Source: Clostridia bacterium (GTDB lineage Bacteria; Bacillota; Clostridia; Oscillospirales; CAG-272). From it: a DNA stretch of 49,670 bases. The translations under genes were made by a program, and so were the position numbers. Under the pieces are notes generated by a model that saw only the letters and a program-made list of their open reading frames with translations, did no database searches and was not told where the DNA came from. Position 1 is the first letter of the stretch, and each line of letters begins with the position of its first letter. Positions 43,583 through 49,670 of the stretch are shown here, in pieces. The stretch is taken from the NCBI GenBank assembly GCA_017463405.1, contig JAFTPJ010000021.1, positions 1 to 49,670 of the forward strand. The letters run 5' to 3'.

Positions 43583-44575
43583 ATGAAACAAACAATGAAG
43601 CAAATGATCGCCGCAGGCCCTCGCAAGACCAAGATCATCGAGGTTCCCGTACCGCAGATCAACGAAGATCAAATGCTTGTAAGGGTAACTCTTACCGGTA
43701 TGTGCCATTCGGAGCTGTATGGCTGGCAGACGGCAAAGGAGGGCAACGTCTTTGGGCATGAGTCGATCGGCGTGGTAGAAAAGATCGGTGCAAACGTGAG
43801 CGGCTTCAAGGTCGGCGACCGTGTAACGGGTCTTGGCGGCGGCGCCTATAAGGAGTATATTGTCGTTGAGCCTGAAAAGATGGCACACGTTCCCGATTCC
43901 TTAAAGGATGAGGACGCGATCTCCGAGCCCTTGGCGTGCCTGCTTTCGGCGGCAATGAAGCTCCCTGTACAAACGCTGGGGGACACCGTTGCGGTCGTTG
44001 GATGTGGCTATATGGGGCTTGGCACGATATCTCTTTTCAAGGCGATGGGCTACGGCAAGATCATTGCCATTGACAAGCGCCCCGAAGCATTGGAAAACGC
44101 AAAGCGCTTTGGGGCAACGGAGTGCTATCTTCCAAAGGATATCCCCAACACTTATTTTCTCACCTTTGAGAGCATGGGCAGCGTCAGCCTGACGAGAGAC
44201 GGTGACAACTTCAATATTCTCACAGGCGGCATTCCCACCGTGATGGAATTTACGGGAACGGAGGATGGCTTGCGTCTTGCGGGAGATCTTGTGCAGGGAC
44301 ACGGCAGACTCGGAATCGGTGGTTATCACAACGACGGAGACCGAACGATCGATTACAAGCTTTGGAATTTTAAGGCGATCATGACCGTCAACTGCCACGA
44401 GCGCAGAATTGACTATGAGGCAGATCTTTGCCGCAGATGCATGGAGCTGTTGGATAGAGGCATTTGGAGCTTTAAGGGCGTTACCAAGGTTTTTGACATG
44501 AAGGATTTTGATGCGGTCAGCGAGATGATGGAAAATCATACGGACGGCTTTATCAAAGGAGCATTCAGATGTTAG
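43583..44575 (+). CDS. Zinc-dependent medium-chain alcohol/polyol dehydrogenase
   Basis: This 330-aa protein has catalytic zinc ligands C41 (GMCHSE) and H59-E60 (GHES), the Rossmann GCGYMGLG and the usual MDR length. It lacks the four-Cys structural-zinc loop. Sorbitol or threonine dehydrogenase-like activity on a sugar or polyol is likely. AAGGAGG lies 8 bp before the ATG at 43583. A second in-frame ATG at 43538, with GAGGAGG 10 bp upstream, would add 15 hydrophilic residues. It ends one base before the start of the broken Gfo/Idh/MocA gene. Confidence 0.88.
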   Translation: MKQTMKQMIAAGPRKTKIIEVPVPQINEDQMLVRVTLTGMCHSELYGWQTAKEGNVFGHESIGVVEKIGANVSGFKVGDRVTGLGGGAYKEYIVVEPEKMAHVPDSLKDEDAISEPLACLLSAAMKLPVQTLGDTVAVVGCGYMGLGTISLFKAMGYGKIIAIDKRPEALENAKRFGATECYLPKDIPNTYFLTFESMGSVSLTRDGDNFNILTGGIPTVMEFTGTEDGLRLAGDLVQGHGRLGIGGYHNDGDRTIDYKLWNFKAIMTVNCHERRIDYEADLCRRCMELLDRGIWSFKGVTKVFDMKDFDAVSEMMENHTDGFIKGAFRC

Positions 44576-45100
44576 ATGTTAAAGGTAGGTGTGATCGGCT
44601 GCGGAAGGATCACCCAAACGCGCCACGACCTTGAATATGCCGCAAATGAGCAGGCTCGAATCTTGGATTTTACGATTTCGTTCCAGCGTGCGGGTGGGAG
44701 CTTGCCGCCCTTTACGGAGGCATTGCGTTTTCTTCACTTGAAGAGCTGCTTGAGTGTGAGAAGATCGATGCCGTCAGCGTTTGTACGACAAATTCCATCC
44801 ATGCGGATATTGCAATCAAGGCGCTTCGCAAAGGAAAGCACGTGCTTTGCGAAAAGCCCATGGCAACGATGCTCGCCGAATGTGATCGAATGATCGCGGC
44901 AGCGCGGGAGTCGGGGAAAAGACTGCTGATTGCACATAATCAGCGCGTATGGAATATCCACAAGCTTGCAAGGGAGCTGCTTGAAGATTGGCGAATCGGA
45001 AAGCCCATCGGAGTTGGATGCAGAAAAGGTGCTCCCCTCCATGAAGGTGATGTTTGCTACGGTAGAAGCGGCAAAGAACGGTCAGCGCATCTGTCTGTAA
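44576..45100 (+). pseudogene. Broken Gfo/Idh/MocA oxidoreductase gene
   Basis: ATG 44576 gives MLKVGVIGCGRITQTRHDLEYAANEQA, a Rossmann start, then loses frame near 44660. In a second frame, YDFVPACGWELAALYGGIAF, EKIDAVSVCTTNSIHADIA and HVLCEKPMATM (the catalytic EKP) continue to GKPIG near 45015. A third frame then gives KVLPSMKVMFATVEAAKNGQ and a stop at 45098. Most of the C-terminal substrate domain, about 130 residues, is missing. So there is at least one frameshift and one internal deletion. It was probably the last gene of the AraC-controlled operon. Confidence 0.85.
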
Positions 45101-45116
45101 TCGCATCGAAAAAGGA

Positions 45117-45190
45117 ATATAAAAAACGGACACATCACACCGCAAAACGTGGAAATGATGTGTCCGATTTTTTTATTTGAATTTTAGCAA
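45117..45190. repeat. Island repeat, copy D (hairpin terminator)
   Basis: CGGACACATCA (45127-45137) pairs with TGATGTGTCCG (45156-45166), followed by ATTTTTTT on the plus strand. It separates the broken oxidoreductase gene from the convergent beta-helix gene, whose stop is at 45191-45193. Confidence 0.8.
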
Positions 45191-47089
45191 TTAGTGCTCG
45201 TAAAGAATTTGACTGCGACCTGCATGATCTGCAATTTGCGCGGCTTTCGGGTGCTTTTGAAACAGCGTCTCAAGTCCGTCTGTTTCCACAACAACGCCTT
45301 CCAGCAAAACGTCGTTTTTCGGATTGTGATTTGCCGGATCTATCGGTGTCGTGGAATAGATATTTCTTACGGTGTTATGATGGGTGTACTGTGCCGGCAC
45401 GTGATATTGCGTAAACAGCGGTAAAGCGCAGTTGGCAACTACGTTGTCGTACAGCTCGTAGTTGGTGGAGGCACCGTCTAAATAGTAGCCGCGCTTGTCA
45501 CTGTCCTCGTCCTCTTCCGTCAAAAATGCGAAATTGTCGTGAATCCTATTGAATCTTTTTTGGCAGGAAAGCGTGCTGTTCGCCCCCGTCATATAAATGG
45601 CGGCACCGTCACGGCAAAGCTCCATAAAGTTGCTGATCTTATTGTAGGCGATCTCGGTGTCACGGATATTAACGCCCTCGCCAAGCTCATACGGAACGTT
45701 TTTCCAGCCCCAACCGCCGAAAATTCCGGAGTATCCGCATCCACAGATGGTGTTGTGCATAATCTCCGAGCCGTCGGAGATGCCGAGGAATATGACGGCG
45801 GCGTTCGGATAATCATAGGCGATATGCTCAAAATAGTTATTGACCACCGAAATCGCATAGCTTTGATTTTCGGCTTTTTCCCACATTGCCGTGGGGTTGC
45901 CGATCGATACGGCGGACATGGCAACGTCAACGAAGCGATTGTTGCAAATGTCGGCTCGCACGGTACGGTCGCACATTTGGATGGCGTTACACCCAATTCC
46001 GTTGAATTCACAATTTTTGACAGTAAAATTTCTTACATAGGAGGTGACGATGGCGGCGTGGCGGAGTCTGTTCAGAGTTTCTTTTGTTGAGGATCGCTCT
46101 ACGTTTGATAAGCGTGCATAATACCCGTGATCGCAAGCATACGAGGAGGAAACACCGGTAAACGTGAGGTTTTGAATGCAGACGTTCGAAAGTCCGCTGA
46201 TCTCGATCAAGCTATCGATGGTAGGATACGCAAGCTTGTGATCTGTTAATTCCTCCGGGGACTCCACAATAAAATACAGAATACCGTTGTTCCAATCGTA
46301 TACGTAAGTATTTTTCTCGGTTAAAAAGGCAATATCGTTTCTGAAAAACGTGATTCGGTTCATCGTATTGTTTGCGCGGTGTAAGCCGTGTACAAAAAAG
46401 GGAACAAAGCGCTCGTCAAATTGGATGAGCGCAAAGGTTTCACCGCCAAACTGCTTCGTGTCGGTGAGATCTACGCCCGTAACCCGTAGGATATAATGCT
46501 CCCATTGTACGTACATGCACATCTCGGCGGAGCTTGACTCGCTCGTTGCCACACGCTTTGCAAGCTCAATAGGGGCATAAAGTCCTCGCCGCTCGATAGC
46601 GACCGTATCATCACTGCAAAAATATCCGCCGTCAACGCCGATATAGCCGGTACCGCGTTCTTCGGGAGTCAAATCCTCTTTGTTGAGCCACGTTGGTGAC
46701 GTTGCCATTTTGAGCCTTTTGCCCTCAAAATAGAGGTCGTGGAAACGGGGATATTTGCCGCTTTCGTCTTTTTTCAGTTGACATTTAAAATAAGGCTTTC
46801 CCTCGACACGGACGTATTCATCGGTGATGGGCTTGCAGGAGGTGATGGTAGGATGGACGTTTGCATCACCCGTTAAGGTCAAATTGACGTGCGCGAGCTT
46901 TGAATTTTGTGCCGCAGAAAGCACGAAGGGCTCGGTCATCGTATAGCTTTTTTCGGTTAGGTTTACGACGATGTCAAGCCTGTTGTCTTCAGAGGCTTCC
47001 TGCGATGCCGTCAAAATTTGCACCATCACCTCCGCGGGCGTTTTGGCTGTGATGGTAATCTTTTGTTTTGATTGATTCATCTGTTCCAT
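45191..47089 (-). CDS. Right-handed parallel beta-helix protein
   Basis: This 632-aa protein has repeated short coils from about residue 300 on (VCIQNLTFTGV, NFTVKNCEFNGIG, ADICNNRFVDVAMSAVSIG, ISVVNNYFEHIA, SEIMHNTICGCGYSGIFGG). This is the pattern of pectate-lyase-like beta-helix carbohydrate enzymes. The N-terminal 290 residues are beta-rich. No signal peptide is present. The catalytic site and family cannot be assigned; a glycosidase or epimerase acting on plant glycans is possible. AGAGG lies 7 bp upstream. It starts 30 bp after the transporter gene on the same strand. Confidence 0.8.
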   Translation of the reverse strand: MEQMNQSKQKITITAKTPAEVMVQILTASQEASEDNRLDIVVNLTEKSYTMTEPFVLSAAQNSKLAHVNLTLTGDANVHPTITSCKPITDEYVRVEGKPYFKCQLKKDESGKYPRFHDLYFEGKRLKMATSPTWLNKEDLTPEERGTGYIGVDGGYFCSDDTVAIERRGLYAPIELAKRVATSESSSAEMCMYVQWEHYILRVTGVDLTDTKQFGGETFALIQFDERFVPFFVHGLHRANNTMNRITFFRNDIAFLTEKNTYVYDWNNGILYFIVESPEELTDHKLAYPTIDSLIEISGLSNVCIQNLTFTGVSSSYACDHGYYARLSNVERSSTKETLNRLRHAAIVTSYVRNFTVKNCEFNGIGCNAIQMCDRTVRADICNNRFVDVAMSAVSIGNPTAMWEKAENQSYAISVVNNYFEHIAYDYPNAAVIFLGISDGSEIMHNTICGCGYSGIFGGWGWKNVPYELGEGVNIRDTEIAYNKISNFMELCRDGAAIYMTGANSTLSCQKRFNRIHDNFAFLTEEDEDSDKRGYYLDGASTNYELYDNVVANCALPLFTQYHVPAQYTHHNTVRNIYSTTPIDPANHNPKNDVLLEGVVVETDGLETLFQKHPKAAQIADHAGRSQILYEH

Positions 47090-47119
47090 GTGATAACCTC
47101 TTTCTATGTAATTGTTGTA

Positions 47120-48031
47120 TTATCCGAAGAAACCGAGCAATATTGAGAGAGTTGCCGGGATCATAGGTAAGATCAAAGGACGTTCACGGAGAATAAAAAC
47201 GGCTACGGCTTGCGTTGCCAAAAATTGCAATGCGTTTGAGAGTGGTACGTAGAGTGAAACGTCGCTCTCTGCGAGAATCAGAATACCGAGCAGCGAGGTG
47301 CCGACTCCCGCAGCGGTTTTTATAATTACAGTTAAATATTGTTTTCCCGGTACGGCGCGAAACTGCGATACGCATGTTCCAAGCTTCCCGCGGCTTTCAA
47401 ACAGAAGAAACAGGACGGACAAACACACGATTAGAAAATTCGCGAAGAAGAATAAAGAATCGCTGTTTGTGACCTTTGGATCAATTGCGATATATTTTGA
47501 AGTAACGGTGCCGATAACGCCGACGCCGACGATCAGCGCACACCATAACCACCCGATTACAGAAACGGATTGCACGCGTGTGGATTTGTCGTTTTCGGTA
47601 TTTTTTCCGACCTTTCTTTTTTGAACAAACAAAAGCAGTACGGAGAGAAGCATCAGCGCGATGCGCGTCACGGATATCAGGCTTACCTTTTCCGAAAACA
47701 AAAGAATACCCGTAACAGAGGACAAGAGGAGCTTGCCTCCCATCGTAATTACACTGACCTCCGCCACTCCCATATAGCGGTATACCAAAAGCTGCGCAAA
47801 ATAAGAAACGAACGACGTCCCTGTTATGATCACGGAATATAAAGTGGTTTTTCCGTTTAGAACGATGGAAAAGCCGGATGTGATCCAAAAGAAAAGCATG
47901 GACATAACGCCGGTCGTCAATGCATAAATCAGGATATCGGTTCTGCTGCGGAGTATTCCGCTGTATTTCTTCTGCGAAAACGTGGTTACAGCGCCACATA
48001 AGAACAATCCTGCGTAATATACTACGATCAT
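47120..48031 (-). CDS. DMT/EamA-like transporter
   Basis: From ATG 48031 (303 aa; an earlier in-frame ATG at 48061 would add ten residues) the protein has about ten hydrophobic helices in two halves: GVAEVSVITMGGKLLLSSVTG in the first and DVSLYVPLSNALQFLATQAV in the second. This matches the inverted-repeat fold of the drug/metabolite transporter superfamily. It probably carries a small metabolite or sugar linked to the beta-helix protein encoded next. An AraC gene is divergent from it. Confidence 0.82.
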   Translation of the reverse strand: MIVVYYAGLFLCGAVTTFSQKKYSGILRSRTDILIYALTTGVMSMLFFWITSGFSIVLNGKTTLYSVIITGTSFVSYFAQLLVYRYMGVAEVSVITMGGKLLLSSVTGILLFSEKVSLISVTRIALMLLSVLLLFVQKRKVGKNTENDKSTRVQSVSVIGWLWCALIVGVGVIGTVTSKYIAIDPKVTNSDSLFFFANFLIVCLSVLFLLFESRGKLGTCVSQFRAVPGKQYLTVIIKTAAGVGTSLLGILILAESDVSLYVPLSNALQFLATQAVAVFILRERPLILPMIPATLSILLGFFG

Positions 48032-48081
48032 AACGTATCTCTCTTTCAGCTTGCATTGCATTTTTGAGGTTTGGATACACT

Positions 48082-48127
48082 ATTTTAACATTATGCTATT
48101 GATTTTGCAAGACAATTGTGTTATAAT
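48082..48127. promoter_or_regulatory. Overlapping divergent promoters (AraC gene / transporter operon)
   Basis: Plus strand: TTGATT (48099-48104), 17 bp, TATAAT (48122-48127). Minus strand: TTGCAA (48110-48105), 17 bp, TAAAAT (48087-48082). The two -35 boxes are interleaved, so one bound regulator could affect both directions. Confidence 0.65.
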
Positions 48128-48164
48128 ATCGAGACAGATTTTAACTTTTTGGAGAAGAATCATC

Positions 48165-48995
48165 ATGTATTTGTTTAATATATCAAGAGAGAATTTTGAG
48201 AAAAACCGTTTTGATGCTGTCAGGCATAAAAACGTTTTCGGCCGGCTTCATTTCCATTATGCAATGGAGGTTGTATGTGTCACAGGCGGTGTTGTCCGCA
48301 TGATCGTCAATGGAACCGTTCGCGATTTAAAAGCGGGAGAAGGCACTCTTGTGCTTCCTTTTGAGGTGCATTCCTTTGAAACGCCCTGTGAATCGGAGTG
48401 CTTTATCATCGTTTTTTCTTCTGAACTGGTTGCGGATTTTCAGGAACTGATCAGGCAGATGGTACCCACAAAGGCGATCTGTGTGTTTTCTCCCGCCGTG
48501 CTGACTATGTGCGACGAAATTTTACCTATGAATATAGGCGAGAAAGAGATGATTCGTATCAAGGCGGTGTTATATTCGTTGATGTCGGAGATTTTTGAAA
48601 AATGCGATTTTGTTCCGTCAAAGAGACAGCAGGTAGGCAATGTTTTCGTGGAGACAGCGCGTTATATCAGCCAAAATTTTCAAACCAAGGATATTTCTCT
48701 GTCCGCCGTTGCACTGGCTTTGGGAATTCATCCCGTTTACTTAAGTCGCGTATTCAAGAAAGAGTGTGGGATTCCGTATACCAAATATATCAATTCCATC
48801 CGGGCATCTTGGGGGGCGCGTCTGATGAATGATCATCCCGAAAAAAGAATTTCGGAGATCGCTCTGGAGGCGGGCTTTGGGTGTATCCGTAATTTTAACC
48901 GTGCATTCAAAACAACGTACGGAATAACCCCTACCGAATTTTTGCAACAACATGGACGGACGATTCAAAAAAATCGAAAGCTTCAAGATTATTGA
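48165..48995 (+). CDS. AraC-family transcriptional regulator
   Basis: Start at 48165 follows GGAG and a promoter. The 276-aa protein has an N-terminal cupin (about 20-100; GRLHFHYAMEVVCVTGGVVR, EGTLVLPFEVHSF) and two C-terminal HTH motifs (about 170-270; ISLSAVALALGIHPVYLSRV FKKECG, ISEIALEAGFGCIRNFNRAF). It differs clearly from the regulator at 37821. Its position suggests control of the transporter and beta-helix genes. Confidence 0.92.
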   Translation: MYLFNISRENFEKNRFDAVRHKNVFGRLHFHYAMEVVCVTGGVVRMIVNGTVRDLKAGEGTLVLPFEVHSFETPCESECFIIVFSSELVADFQELIRQMVPTKAICVFSPAVLTMCDEILPMNIGEKEMIRIKAVLYSLMSEIFEKCDFVPSKRQQVGNVFVETARYISQNFQTKDISLSAVALALGIHPVYLSRVFKKECGIPYTKYINSIRASWGARLMNDHPEKRISEIALEAGFGCIRNFNRAFKTTYGITPTEFLQQHGRTIQKNRKLQDY

Positions 48996-49028
48996 TACAG
49001 CACTCTCATGAAGAATCGGTTTTGTAGT

Positions 49029-49080
49029 TGTCATTTTCAGCTTTTTCATCACAAAAATCCTCCGCTTTTTATATAAAAAT
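49029..49080 (-). repeat. 52-bp gene-start repeat, copy 2 (partner 37329-37380)
   Basis: The minus strand carries GGAGG and the codons MKKLKMT, then runs into the 3' end of the AraC gene, so no full gene can follow. It is an orphan gene start. Confidence 0.8.
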
Positions 49081-49131
49081 ATTAGACACATCATTAGGGA
49101 AAACTCCCAAATGATGTGTCTAACTCTTTTT
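49081..49131. repeat. Island repeat, copy E (hairpin terminator)
   Basis: TTAGACACATCATT (49082-49095) and AATGATGTGTCTAA (49110-49123) form a perfect 14-bp stem with an inner GGGA/TCCC step and T-runs on both sides. It probably terminates the GGGtGRT gene and the convergent AraC gene. Sequence 49132-49231 shows nothing else. Confidence 0.82.
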
Positions 49132-49231
49132 AGTTAAAAGATGTTAAATTGATGATTGCTTGTTATCAAAAACTTGTAGGGAAGATGTCGAAACATCCTA
49201 AAAAGTCAATGAAATCAAGGAAAATCAGCAA

Positions 49232-49670
49232 TTACTTGCTTGCTTCCTCGATCGCAACGGCAACAGCAACGGTCATACCGACCATCGGGTTGTTACCTGC
49301 TCCAATAAGACCCATCATCTCAACGTGAGCGGGGACGGAGGAGGAGCCTGCGAACTGTGCGTCGGAGTGCATACGACCCATGGTATCAGTCATACCGTAG
49401 GAGGAAGGACCTGCAGCCATGTTATCGGGATGCAGCGTACGACCCGTACCGCCGCCGGATGCTACGGAGAAGTAGCCAACGCCGTTCTCCTGGCACCACT
49501 TCTTGTAGGTACCTGCAACGGGATGCTGGAATCTGGTGGGGTTGGTGGAGTTACCGGTGTTGGAAACACCGAAGTTCTCCAGATTAATGATTGCGACACC
49601 CTCTGGAACGTTGTCGGAGCCGTAGCACTTAACGTCAGCGCGGGGACCCTTGGAGAAGGGCTTTTCCTCG
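49232..49670 (-). CDS. GGGtGRT-family protein, C-terminal part (5' end outside window)
   Basis: The last 145 residues are visible, ending at a stop at 49232. The segment SVASGGGTGRTLHPDNMA is the motif that names the GGGtGRT family, a conserved Firmicute protein of unknown function. The GAGNNPMVGM and EEASK ends match the relic at 32958. Codon use is strongly biased towards frequent codons, suggesting high expression. The start and promoter are outside the window. Confidence 0.9.
   Translation of the reverse strand, partial: EEKPFSKGPRADVKCYGSDNVPEGVAIINLENFGVSNTGNSTNPTRFQHPVAGTYKKWCQENGVGYFSVASGGGTGRTLHPDNMAAGPSSYGMTDTMGRMHSDAQFAGSSSVPAHVEMMGLIGAGNNPMVGMTVAVAVAIEEASK

Overview
The window looks like chromosomal DNA from a mid-GC clostridial Firmicute, probably an uncultured gut or rumen species. 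This rests on strong GGAGG ribosome sites, many TTGACA-17-TATAAT promoters, a PhoB/PhoR pair, TagG/TagH/TagF-like surface-polymer genes, a GGGtGRT-family protein and GC-rich palindromic intergenic repeats typical of such genomes. I found no rRNA, tRNA, CRISPR array, prophage, transposase or integrase.

Layout. 0-5 kb: the end of a large exported SH3 protein, a paired repeat/terminator region, then a leftward phoB-phoR-HD operon behind a candidate Pho box. 5.1-7 kb: a GNAT acetyltransferase and a lipoprotein with a metzincin zinc motif. 7-12.6 kb: a surface-polymer operon made of a GT2 glycosyltransferase, an ABC-2 permease, an ABC ATPase and a GT2 fused to a CDP-glycerol glycerophosphotransferase-like domain. 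12.7-18.5 kb: a P-type Ca2+ ATPase, then an ECF sigma factor, a likely anti-sigma protein and a VWA lipoprotein behind both a sigma-A-like and an ECF-type promoter. 18.5-19.1 kb holds palindromic repeats.

19-27.4 kb: an XRE regulator, an alpha/beta hydrolase, a phosphopantetheinyl transferase, a Fur-family regulator with its own operator and a membrane acyltransferase, a Gfo/Idh/MocA oxidoreductase, a MATE transporter and an SGNH hydrolase. 27.4-49.7 kb is a catabolic island. It has a GH39 enzyme; an M14 peptidase with an HpaI-type aldolase; two metallo-beta-lactamase-fold proteins (the second frameshifted) with a GH42 beta-galactosidase; an AraC regulator followed by M55 aminopeptidase, sugar isomerase, TIM-barrel GH-like protein, FAD oxidoreductase, zinc dehydrogenase and a broken Gfo/Idh/MocA gene; and a DMT transporter with a parallel beta-helix protein opposite a second AraC regulator. 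The end of a GGGtGRT gene closes the window.

The island is punctuated by five related hairpin repeats (ACACATCA...TGATGTGT) that separate its gene modules. A 72-bp relic of the GGGtGRT 3' end at 32958-33029 matches the 3' end of the gene at 49232, so the 16 kb between them may be an inserted block. Two degraded genes and a duplicated 52-bp gene start also suggest that this part was assembled by repeated insertion and deletion. A second unusual signal is a 17-bp inverted repeat around the promoter, ribosome site and start codon of the M55 gene; it would hide that start only in read-through transcripts.
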